This document shows positions 14,034 through 20,443 of a stretch of DNA of 20,443 nucleotides, one piece after another. The DNA is from Verrucomicrobiota bacterium. Its GTDB lineage: Bacteria; Verrucomicrobiota; Verrucomicrobiia; Limisphaerales; AV2. The translations under genes and the position numbers were made by a program. How positions within the stretch are numbered: position 1 is the first letter of the stretch; each line of letters begins with the position of its first letter. The stretch spans positions 1 to 20,443 of the forward strand of contig QHOP01000283.1 of NCBI GenBank assembly GCA_003219345.1, given 5' to 3'. The notes beneath the pieces were generated by a model, which worked only from the letters and a program-made list of their open reading frames with translations, was not told the origin of the DNA and searched no databases.

Positions 14034-14692
14034 CACGCTTCCGGGGTGAAGCCCATCACAATGTTGAACCTGGCGGCAAGCTCACCGATGCGCGAACTTT
14101 TCATGGGCGCGAAGTCAATCGTCACCGCGGCGCGCGCCTTTGGATCCTCGATGCTCTTGTAGATGCCGTCTTTCTCGTTCAGCGGCTCGCCTTTGATGTA
14201 GCACTGCGTCGTCCACTTTTCGCGCCCTGTCATTTTCAGGGCGAAATGAATGTGCGCCGTCCGACCCGGGTAAGGGACTGGCTTGATGGTGCGAAAGTAG
14301 TATTCACCCGTCGAGCCGGTCAGGAAACGTCCGAAGCCCTGGAAATTCTTGTCGCGGGCTGCATGAGTGTCTTTGCTGTGAAGATAAACGCCCTTGTTGT
14401 CCACCTGCCAGATTTCCACGAGCGCGTTGCGAATCGGCTCGCCGCGCGCGTCCAGAATCCGTCCGCTGAGGTGGGTGATGTCGCCAAAGGCCGGCGTGAT
14501 GCCATCATTGACGATGATGAGATCGTTATCGGTGTCGAGCGGCAGGTGGTCGGGATAGAACGGCCCTTCCGTCTGGCGCGGCGTGCGCACGAGTTCATCA
14601 GCGAAGAGTCCGGGAACGGTGAAAAGCGCGGCTCCGAGACTCACGCTGCGGATGAAGCGTCGACGATTCTGGAAAAGGATTTGTGAGTTCAT
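14033..14692 (-). CDS. Tat-exported intradiol ring-cleavage dioxygenase
   Basis: A 219-residue non-haem Fe(III) enzyme of the catechol 1,2- / protocatechuate 3,4-dioxygenase family, which opens aromatic rings between two hydroxyl groups. The N-terminus NRRRFIRSVSLGAALFTVPG is a twin-arginine-type signal, so the folded metalloenzyme is probably exported. TEGPFYP (about 41-47) is a family mark. Four iron ligands are visible: Tyr103 in NKGVYLH, Tyr141 in PVPYPGR, and His147 and His149 in AHIHF; Arg144 precedes them as usual. ATG 14692 gives a proper signal; the frame runs open to 14776 but that part overlaps a terminator-like hairpin. It leads an operon with the cupin gene. The substrate is unknown. 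Confidence 0.93.
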   Translation of the reverse strand: MNSQILFQNRRRFIRSVSLGAALFTVPGLFADELVRTPRQTEGPFYPDHLPLDTDNDLIIVNDGITPAFGDITHLSGRILDARGEPIRNALVEIWQVDNKGVYLHSKDTHAARDKNFQGFGRFLTGSTGEYYFRTIKPVPYPGRTAHIHFALKMTGREKWTTQCYIKGEPLNEKDGIYKSIEDPKARAAVTIDFAPMKSSRIGELAARFNIVMGFTPEA

Positions 14693-14754
14693 GTTGAGAT
14701 CAAACAGTATTTGTGACTGACTGGCACGCTTTTTTAACGGACAAAAGCCGTCGA

Positions 14755-14777
14755 GGTGGCAAACGAGAATTGCCACC
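14755..14777 (-). terminator. Hairpin after the 14790-15500 gene
   Basis: GGTGGCAA (14755-14762) and TTGCCACC (14770-14777) form a perfect 8-bp stem with a 7-base loop, 12 bases past the stop of the minus-strand gene. On that strand it is followed by TCGACGGCTTTTG, a short and delayed U run. It probably ends or limits transcription before the dioxygenase gene. Confidence 0.5.
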
Positions 14778-14789
14778 CGTCAGCATGAC

Positions 14790-15500
14790 TCAGGACAGCT
14801 TCTTCTTTGCGTCTTCGGGCACGTCCACTTTCGTCGAGCCGACATCTTTGATCTCGACGGTGGTCGTCCTGTCCACGTCCCGGTCGTTGCCGTTAAACGA
14901 TAATTTCCCCTGCACGTTGAATTGGATTTTGGAGAGTTCTCCATCTTTGACCCAGAATTTGACGGAGCCTTTGGCACCGCTGACCTCGGGTGCGTTTCCG
15001 CCGCGCGGTGGTCCGAACGTGAGCAGCAACTTCGCGCCTTCTTCGGTCAAATCGCCGGAGTAAACGCCGTCTGCCGACTTGAGGTCTTTGACTTTACCGG
15101 CCAGATCTTCGGCCTGCGCCGCCGGGACCTTGAAGTTTCGCAACATGCGGGCGATGAACCTCCCTGGATTGGGCTGGCCGCCCCCATCATCTGCCGCCGC
15201 CTCTGCCAGGGACTTCCACCCCTCGTCAGGGGTCTTGATGGCGCCTTTGTCGCCCTTCATTACGGCTTCTGTGGTATTGTCACGAAAGGACATTGACAGG
15301 ACAGTATAACCATCCTTCTCCGTTTTGCCTTCGCTGGGGCCGGGACGGAAATTACCGCCGGTTTCGACGGTTGTTTTCCAACTATAGTTGTCTTTCTCGG
15401 CGAGCTTTCTGGCTGCGCTCTTGACTTCATCTCTCGAATCCGCCGCGAGCAGCGATCCCGCCAGCACGACCGTTGTGCTTAACAGAACTTTGCTTTTCAT
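14790..15500 (-). CDS. Exported protein of unknown function
   Basis: A 236-residue protein with a signal peptide (MKSKVLLSTTVVLAGSLLAA, cleavage near residue 20). ATG 15500 is preceded by AAAGG. The mature protein is polar, without cysteine: an N-terminal helix (EVKSAARKLAEKDNYSWKTT), a beta-rich middle with TVLSMSFRDNTTEAVMKGDK, an Ala/Gly-rich linker near residues 90-110, and a C-terminal half with GSVKFWVKDGELSKIQFNVQ and a VDRTTTVEIKDVGSTKVDVP segment. The general form, with a strand-rich carrier-like fold scored on how a metric depends on a bound residue, recalls LolA/LppX-type periplasmic proteins. That comparison is tentative and I cannot assign a function. It is the first minus-strand gene after the divergent gap. 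Confidence 0.85.
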   Translation of the reverse strand: MKSKVLLSTTVVLAGSLLAADSRDEVKSAARKLAEKDNYSWKTTVETGGNFRPGPSEGKTEKDGYTVLSMSFRDNTTEAVMKGDKGAIKTPDEGWKSLAEAAADDGGGQPNPGRFIARMLRNFKVPAAQAEDLAGKVKDLKSADGVYSGDLTEEGAKLLLTFGPPRGGNAPEVSGAKGSVKFWVKDGELSKIQFNVQGKLSFNGNDRDVDRTTTVEIKDVGSTKVDVPEDAKKKLS

Positions 15501-16122
15501 AAGGAACCTTTGCTTTGGACTTGTCTGGTTTTCGTTGATAACTCAGATGTGGATACAAAATGGATTTGGTTCGCGTGACTCGTTCACTTCTCCGCGATGC
15601 AATAAAGATATTCGTGTCCCCGCAGAAGAAGGTGGAGTCGAACTCCGGAACTATCGCCGCTTGGAACTTTAGCGCTGGCTTCCTCATTACTACTGCGAGA
15701 CCCGTTCTTATCGGTGTCATTTAACCGCTCGTTATACCTTCGTGTGGCCGGCCCTTGAAACCCAGCGTCTGTGCTAAAGACCAGCGGGAGGGTAACCGGG
15801 TTACAATTTCATCCGGATTTTGTTCTGAAACGCGCCCGCGGCAAGATCTTTGTAGGAAATGGACTTGGTCATTCCGTAGCTTCCGTTGTATCTTGTTTGA
15901 TGAACGTGGCCGGATTGAGCTGACGCGTGCAAGACCTGCGCGCGACAGCCCCTGGCCGCGCAAATTCTGCGCGCTTTGTCACCGTATTATCGGGAAATCG
16001 CGTCTTGCGTCGGCTGGCACGCTGCTTGCGTCAGCTTCGCGGTGCAGCACGCAGACCGTGCAACAGCGCGTCTCTGTACTGTATTTGATATCTCAACCAC
16101 AACACTCTGAAACAATAGAACT
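15501..16122. other. 622-bp stretch without a recognised gene, between divergent genes
   Basis: This is the longest gene-free stretch in the window, flanked by the starts of two exported-protein genes, so it must hold both promoters. I found no frame with convincing coding character on either strand and no tRNA. Visible structure comprises a 6-bp inverted repeat (CGCGCA/TGCGCG, 15957-15973) and the 21-bp-spaced direct repeat listed separately. No clear -35/-10 pair stands out. Confidence 0.5.
16004..16036. repeat. Pair of direct repeats spaced by 21 bp upstream of the 16123 gene
   Basis: CTTGCGTCGGCT (16004-16015) recurs as CTTGCGTCAGCT (16025-16036), 11 of 12 bases identical, with a start-to-start distance of 21 bp, i.e. 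about two helical turns. It lies about 90 bp upstream of the exported-protein start, where an activator could bind. Function is inference. Confidence 0.35.
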
Positions 16123-16677
16123 ATGAAGACATTGAATCGTTTGGTAACCGTTGCCGGCGTCGTATTGGCAACGTTCTTCGGGGCCGCGCACCTGGCAGCG
16201 CAAAACCAGCAGCAGCCGCGACCCGGCAGAGCAAACTTCGATCCCGCGCAGTTCCGTCAAAACATGTTGGACGATGCCCGTGGGCGGCTGGAGGTCAAGA
16301 GCGACGACGAATGGAAGGTCATTCAGCCTCTGATCGAGAAAGTCATGGACGCGCGGCGTGAGGTCGGTTTCGGCGGCGGGTTCGTCCGGGGTCCTCGTCG
16401 TGGCGGAGGGAACAATAACAATGACGCGCAAGGCAGCGGAAACAACCAGGGTGGCGGACGTGGTTTCCGCGGGGGCGGGCCTGGTCCGGAAGCGGAGGAT
16501 TTGCAAAAGGCCATCGACGCGAATGCATCGAAGGAGGAACTAAAGGCGAAGCTTGCGAAATTCCGCGAAGCCCGCAAAGAAAAAGAGGCCAAGCTGGCCA
16601 GCGCGCAGGAAGAACTCAAGAAAGTGCTTTCCGTCAAACAGGAAGCGGCCGCAGTTCTGATAGGGCTGTTGCAGTAA
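16123..16677 (+). CDS. Exported Gly/Asn-rich protein of unknown function
   Basis: A 184-residue protein with a signal peptide ending in AHLAAQ (about residue 27). The mature part has three zones. A helical zone (about 40-78) reads FDPAQFRQNMLDDARGRLEV and on through DDEWKVIQPLIEKVMDARRE. A low-complexity Gly/Arg/Asn zone (about 81-121) contains GGGNNNNDAQGSGNNQGGG. A Lys/Glu-rich helical zone (about 123-184) ends in LSVKQEAAAVLIGLLQ. The two helical parts recall Spy/CpxP-like LTxxQ proteins, though only loosely. It ends 42 bases before gspE on the same strand, so it may be co-transcribed with the secretion genes, but a role in secretion is not shown. ATG 16123 gives a proper signal peptide. 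Confidence 0.85.
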   Translation: MKTLNRLVTVAGVVLATFFGAAHLAAQNQQQPRPGRANFDPAQFRQNMLDDARGRLEVKSDDEWKVIQPLIEKVMDARREVGFGGGFVRGPRRGGGNNNNDAQGSGNNQGGGRGFRGGGPGPEAEDLQKAIDANASKEELKAKLAKFREARKEKEAKLASAQEELKKVLSVKQEAAAVLIGLLQ

Positions 16678-16719
16678 ACTTCTCAGCGAGAATGCAACCG
16701 AAACCGGCCATCCGAGTTC

Positions 16720-18483
16720 ATGAGTGAGCTGGAAAATCAGGCGTCGGCTCTGAAGCAGTTGCTCGACCGAATGGTGGAAGCCAAGCAACTATCTTCCGCG
16801 GACGCGGAGACGCTGGCACGACAGTGCCGCCAAGGGTCGGAGACGCCTCTGAAATCAGAGGAAAGTGTCCTCCGGTGGTTGGCGAAGGAATATGACGTGG
16901 CCTACACAGCGTTGGAGGAGATCGAGCCGGATCGCCAGCTTCTCTCCTTGTTTCCTGCCCGCGTCTTGCTCAAGGAGCAGTTGCTTCCGCTAAGACGAAC
17001 AAACGGCGCCGTCGAAGTTGCGACGAGCCGGCTCTTCGCGACCCAGGGGCTGGACGCGCTCAAAACCATGACGGGCTTGCGGCTCAAGCCCGTCCTTGCT
17101 CCCGCCGAGGCCATCGAGCGCGAAATGAAGAAGCGGCTCGGCGTTGGCGCGGACACCATCGACACGCTGGATGAGGAAGCGCCTTTTCAAGTCGTTGATG
17201 AAAACAAGGAAGACACGAATCTGGACAGCGCCGCAGAAGACGCATCGATCATCCGGTTCGTCAACCAGGTGCTGAGGGACGCCATTGAGCTTCGCGCCTC
17301 GGACATTCATCTCGAACCGTTCGAGGATGAACTGCGCATTCGCTATCGCATCGACGGCGTGTTGCAGGAGGTTCCGGTACCCGCCCAAGTGAAACGGTTT
17401 CAACCGGCGATTGTTTCCCGTGTAAAAATTCTCAGCCACCTCAACATCGCAGAAAAGCGTCTGCCGCAGGATGGCCGCATCAAAATCCGGCTGGAAAACA
17501 ACGAGGTGGACATCCGCGTGTCGGTGATCCCGATGCTGCACGGCGAAGCGGTCGTGATGCGGCTGTTGCGGCAGAACGCGACCCTGCGCGGGATGGGCGA
17601 ATTGGGCCTGAACACTCGTGAATTCGACTGTTTCCGGCGCGTGCTTGAGTTGCCGCACGGAATCGTCCTGGTGACCGGTCCCACCGGCAGCGGCAAGACC
17701 TCGACTCTTTACACCGCACTCAACGAGATCAATGACTCGGTCCGCAAGATCATCACCATCGAAGATCCGGTCGAGTACCAGCTCAAAGGTGTCAATCAGA
17801 TTCAAGTTTCCGAAAAGGCCGGCCTGACCTTCGCGCGCGGGCTCCGCTCGATTCTGCGCCACGACCCCGATGTAATCCTCATCGGCGAAATTCGTGATCA
17901 GGAGACGGCTCAGATTGCCGTGCAAGCGTCCCTGACGGGCCATTTGGTTTTTTCCACGCTGCACACGAACGACGCGCCCGGCGCAGTCACGCGGCTGGTG
18001 GACATGGGGGTCGAGCCGTATCTGGTTGCCTCGTCACTTGAAGCCGTGCTCGCGCAACGTCTCGTGCGCGTGCTCTGCAAGCATTGCAAACAGGAGGACC
18101 ATTCACCGACGGCCCAGGCGTTCAAAGCGCAAATGGGCATTCCCGCGAACACGACGATCTACCGTTCGGTTGGCTGCCGCGAATGCCGCAACACCGGCTT
18201 TTACGGACGGCACGCGATTTTTGAATGGATGGACAGCGACGATGAAATTCGCCGATTGATTCTGAAAACCGCTTCGACGGACCAGATTCGCGATGCGGCT
18301 CGGCGCACGGGAATGTGCACGCTGGCCGAAGACGGCTGGCGCCTTGTGCGGATGGGCATCACCACGGTTGATGAGGTGTTAAGCGTGACCACGGCCAAAG
18401 AAGTGGCGCGCAGCACGAAGAACGAATCGTTGGACGGCTTGGCGACGGATGAGACTCGGCCAGGCGCGGCGGTGAGCCGGTGA
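16720..18483 (+). CDS. gspE: Type II secretion / type IV pilus assembly ATPase (GspE/PilB family)
   Basis: A 587-residue cytoplasmic hexameric ATPase that powers pseudopilus assembly. The N-terminal T2SSE domain (about 1-150) links it to the inner membrane platform. The catalytic part has a RASDIHLEPFEDELRIRYRI segment, Walker A GPTGSGKTS (Lys326), the Asp box IEDPVEY, Walker B DPDVILIGEIRD and the His box GHLVFSTLHTNDA. A four-cysteine zinc site is formed by Cys453/Cys456 and Cys486/Cys489 (CKHC and CREC), typical of assembly ATPases and absent from PilT-type retraction enzymes. The stop overlaps the GTG of gspF by four bases. Whether the system is a true T2SS or a pilus cannot be settled here, but the GspG type downstream favours T2SS. 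Confidence 0.95.
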   Translation: MSELENQASALKQLLDRMVEAKQLSSADAETLARQCRQGSETPLKSEESVLRWLAKEYDVAYTALEEIEPDRQLLSLFPARVLLKEQLLPLRRTNGAVEVATSRLFATQGLDALKTMTGLRLKPVLAPAEAIEREMKKRLGVGADTIDTLDEEAPFQVVDENKEDTNLDSAAEDASIIRFVNQVLRDAIELRASDIHLEPFEDELRIRYRIDGVLQEVPVPAQVKRFQPAIVSRVKILSHLNIAEKRLPQDGRIKIRLENNEVDIRVSVIPMLHGEAVVMRLLRQNATLRGMGELGLNTREFDCFRRVLELPHGIVLVTGPTGSGKTSTLYTALNEINDSVRKIITIEDPVEYQLKGVNQIQVSEKAGLTFARGLRSILRHDPDVILIGEIRDQETAQIAVQASLTGHLVFSTLHTNDAPGAVTRLVDMGVEPYLVASSLEAVLAQRLVRVLCKHCKQEDHSPTAQAFKAQMGIPANTTIYRSVGCRECRNTGFYGRHAIFEWMDSDDEIRRLILKTASTDQIRDAARRTGMCTLAEDGWRLVRMGITTVDEVLSVTTAKEVARSTKNESLDGLATDETRPGAAVSR

Positions 18484-19811
18484 CGAACCCAGACAAGATG
18501 CCCACGTTTCAATACAAAGCGCTGCAGATTGACGGCACCATCGCCGAAGGACGGCTTGAGGCGGGTGGCCGACAGGAGGCGTTTCGCCAGATGGAAGGCC
18601 GGGGACTGCGGCCCATCAGTCTCGCCGAGCACCGAAACGGCAAACCGCAGAAACGTGAACCAAACGGGAAGGCGCAGAAATCCGAGACGTCGAAGGCAGA
18701 GAATGTTTCTGCCGAAAAAGCCAACCGCACGCTGACGCAGGCAGCCTTCAAGCTATCCTTTGGCGCCGCGAACAAAATTTCGGCGCGGATGCTGGAGAAT
18801 TTCACGCGTCTGCTTTCCAGCTTGTTGGCGGCGGGCGTGCCGTTGAGCCGCGCGCTGGTCATTCTCTGCAAGGAAGCGGCGTCGGCAGCGGCTGCCGTGA
18901 AGTGGAAGGAGATTCACGACCTGGTGGTGGACGGCATGTCGCTCGCCGACGCGATGGCGAAGTCGCCCGATACGTTCCCTCGCGTGTACGTGGCGATGGT
19001 GGAAGCGGGTGAAACCGGCGGCTTCCTGGACGTGGTGTTGGCACAGATCGCTGATTTTCAGGCGCGCGAGAAGGAGATGCGTTCCAAGGTCATGGCCGCG
19101 ATGCTGTATCCCTGTGTTTTGCTGTTCCTGGCGTTAAGCGTTTTGACTTTCCTGCTGGTCTTTTTCATCCCGCGTTTTCAGCTCATTTTTGCCGACTTCC
19201 ACGCCAACCTTCCGCTGCTGACGCAGGTCATCGTTAAGACGAGCGAAGTGCTGCGTTCGTATGGATTGCTCGCGACGTTGGGCCTTGGCATCGCCGGTTT
19301 TCTGGTTCGCAACTGGTTCGTTTCGCCGGCCGGACGGCGCACGTGGGAAGGATGGATGCTGCGTATTCCGATCGTGGGATCGCTGGTGGCGCAGTACGCC
19401 ATGTCGCGCTTCTGCCGGATGCTGGGGACGTTGCTAGGCGCGGGCGTGCCGATGATCAACGCCCTCAATGTGGCGCGCCGATCCATCGGGAATCAAATCC
19501 TGGTGGACGCGGTTTCGAATTCGATTGAACGCGTGAAGGAGGGCAAGGCGCTTGGCCCCAGCCTGGCGGATTGTCGCACGCTCTTCTCCGGATCGGTGCT
19601 GGAAATGATCGCCGTTGCCGAGGAGAGCGGGAAACTCGATCAGGAACTGGTGCGCATCGCCAACGTCACCGAAGGCGATCTGGATCGCCAGCTCAAAACG
19701 GCCGTGGCCATGGCCGAACCGCTGATGCTGTTCTTTATCGCCGGTTTCATTGGGACGATCTTCATTGGTATGGTTCTACCCATTTTCACCTTACAGCAGT
19801 ACGTCAAATAA
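18480..19811 (+). CDS. gspF: Type II secretion inner-membrane platform protein (GspF/PilC family)
   Basis: A 443-residue polytopic protein that couples the GspE ATPase to the pseudopilus. It has two homologous GspF domains, each starting with a cytoplasmic helical bundle: LENFTRLLSSLLAAGVPLSR near residue 105 and MSRFCRMLGTLLGAGVPMIN near 310. Three transmembrane segments lie at about 210-235 (LYPCVLLFLALSVLTFLLVF), 260-280 and 415-440 (PLMLFFIAGFIGTIFIGMVL). The GTG at 18480 overlaps the gspE stop as GTGA; the family usually begins MPxFxYxA, which here starts at ATG 18498, so that ATG is an equally good start. Residues about 50-85 form an unusually long Lys/Glu-rich linker after the first short domain. 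Confidence 0.94.
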   Translation: MTNPDKMPTFQYKALQIDGTIAEGRLEAGGRQEAFRQMEGRGLRPISLAEHRNGKPQKREPNGKAQKSETSKAENVSAEKANRTLTQAAFKLSFGAANKISARMLENFTRLLSSLLAAGVPLSRALVILCKEAASAAAAVKWKEIHDLVVDGMSLADAMAKSPDTFPRVYVAMVEAGETGGFLDVVLAQIADFQAREKEMRSKVMAAMLYPCVLLFLALSVLTFLLVFFIPRFQLIFADFHANLPLLTQVIVKTSEVLRSYGLLATLGLGIAGFLVRNWFVSPAGRRTWEGWMLRIPIVGSLVAQYAMSRFCRMLGTLLGAGVPMINALNVARRSIGNQILVDAVSNSIERVKEGKALGPSLADCRTLFSGSVLEMIAVAEESGKLDQELVRIANVTEGDLDRQLKTAVAMAEPLMLFFIAGFIGTIFIGMVLPIFTLQQYVK

Positions 19812-19827
19812 AAACCTCTATCGGCGC

Positions 19828-20301
19828 ATGAACATGATAATCAAATCTCCCATCCTGTTTCCCCCTCACCGCCCGGCCCGGAAGGCCTTTACGCTGGTTG
19901 AATTGCTCCTGGTGCTAGTCGTTCTCGGCACCTTGGCGGCCATCGTCCTGCCCAAGTTCTCCGGCACGAGCGAGCGTGCCCGCAAAACGCAGGCGCAAAC
20001 TCAAATTTCCACCTTCAAGACGGCGCTGGATATGTTTGAGACGGACAACGGTTACTATCCCAAAGGCAAAAGCGGCCTGATGGACCTGATACAACAACCG
20101 CGAGATGCCCAGAGTTGGCATGGTCCCTACCTGCAGAACGAGAGCGGCATCCCCGACGACCCCTGGCGCCACCCTTACATCTACGTGTGTCCCGGCAAAC
20201 ACAACCCCAGCTCTTACGACATCATGTCGATGGGACCTGACGGGCGCGAAGGGACCGATGATGACATTACAAACTGGCAACAGCCCAATCAGAAACAGTG
20301 A
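19828..20301 (+). CDS. gspG: Type II secretion major pseudopilin GspG
   Basis: A 157-residue prepilin. The leader (MNMIIKSPILFPPHRPARKA) is cut before Phe21 in KA-FTLVELLLVLVVLGTLAA; Ala replaces the usual Gly at -1 and Glu25 is at +5. The mature domain has the GspG pattern: helix with ARKTQAQTQISTFKTALDMF, DNGYYPKGKSGLMDLIQQP, WHGPYLQ, DDPWRHPYIYVCPGKHN and SMGPDGREGTDDDITNW, the last including the Asp-rich calcium site. ATG 19828 is 16 bases after the gspF stop; a second ATG at 19834 is possible. The C-terminus overlaps the next pseudopilin gene by 41 bases. Confidence 0.94.
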   Translation: MNMIIKSPILFPPHRPARKAFTLVELLLVLVVLGTLAAIVLPKFSGTSERARKTQAQTQISTFKTALDMFETDNGYYPKGKSGLMDLIQQPRDAQSWHGPYLQNESGIPDDPWRHPYIYVCPGKHNPSSYDIMSMGPDGREGTDDDITNWQQPNQKQ

Positions 20302-20443
20302 GTCGCGTCACGTGCCGGCCTTCACCCTGATCGAGCTGTTGCTCGTCATGACGCTGCTGCTGCTCGTGTTCGGCGTGGCCTTGCCGTCGCTGAAAGGATT
20401 CTTTCGCGGGCGGAACCTGGATTCGGAAGCGCGGCGCTTTTTG
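20261..20443 (+). CDS. GspH-like minor pseudopilin (5' part, runs off right edge)
   Basis: An open frame from ATG 20261 to the window edge encodes 61 residues starting MTLQTGNSPIRNSESRHVPA. It has the prepilin signature PA-FTLIELLLVMTLLLLVFG with Ala20 at -1 and Glu25 at +5, followed by VALPSLKGFFRGRNLDSEAR, which resembles the start of GspH/FimT-type minor pseudopilins. The start lies inside gspG, overlapping by 41 bases in another frame; a GTG at 20312 would leave too short a leader. Its place right after gspG fits the usual GspG-H order. The exact subfamily cannot be fixed without the rest. Confidence 0.85.
   Translation, partial: MTLQTGNSPIRNSESRHVPAFTLIELLLVMTLLLLVFGVALPSLKGFFRGRNLDSEARRFL

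Noticed and set aside
15626..15652. GGAGTCGAACTCC resembles the T-arm of a tRNA read on the minus strand
   Set aside because: With a proper 7-base T loop the 5-bp stem does not pair, and no anticodon arm or acceptor stem fits around it.

Overview
This 20.4 kb window looks like chromosomal DNA from a member of the Verrucomicrobiota, most likely a Pedosphaera/Limisphaera-type lineage. It is moderately GC-rich. Both pseudopilins carry Ala instead of Gly before the FTLxE cleavage site, as is common in that phylum. Short palindromic intergenic elements are scattered through it, and many starts lack a clear Shine-Dalgarno sequence. The taxonomic call is an inference from these traits. I see no prophage, insertion sequence, CRISPR array, tRNA or rRNA.

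Layout, left to right. Positions 1-1091 hold the 5' part of lysS (minus strand, running off the left edge). A 77-bp compound palindromic element follows, then a rhomboid protease gene that overlaps tail-to-tail with a SAM hydroxide adenosyltransferase gene. Next is a plus-strand block: trxB, hisB, an ECF sigma factor translationally coupled to a membrane anti-sigma factor, and an exported protein of unknown function. gyrB and gyrA follow as a pair with a REP-like hairpin between them. From 11990 to 15500 all genes are on the minus strand: two exported proteins of unknown function flank a set made of a Tat-type intradiol dioxygenase, a coupled exported cupin and a dienelactone hydrolase. After a 622-bp stretch without a gene, a plus-strand block holds an exported Gly/Asn-rich protein and then gspE, gspF, gspG and the start of a gspH-like gene (type II secretion / type IV pilus-like assembly), cut by the right edge.

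The most striking observation is in gyrB. The reading frame is otherwise full length and well conserved, but the ATP-binding segment jumps from SGGLHG directly to KVYDMEF. About 21 residues are missing exactly where GyrB proteins carry the VGxSxVNALS helix. The gap is in frame and could reflect deletion between short direct repeats, an assembly error, or a second gyrase subunit gene elsewhere in the genome.

Other points are an inverted repeat that could act as an operator just before gyrB, a hairpin covering the gyrA ribosome-binding region, Ala and Pro at the two main quinolone-contact positions of GyrA, and an apparently exported aromatic ring-cleavage module. I did not find a clearly new multi-gene defence or mobile system.
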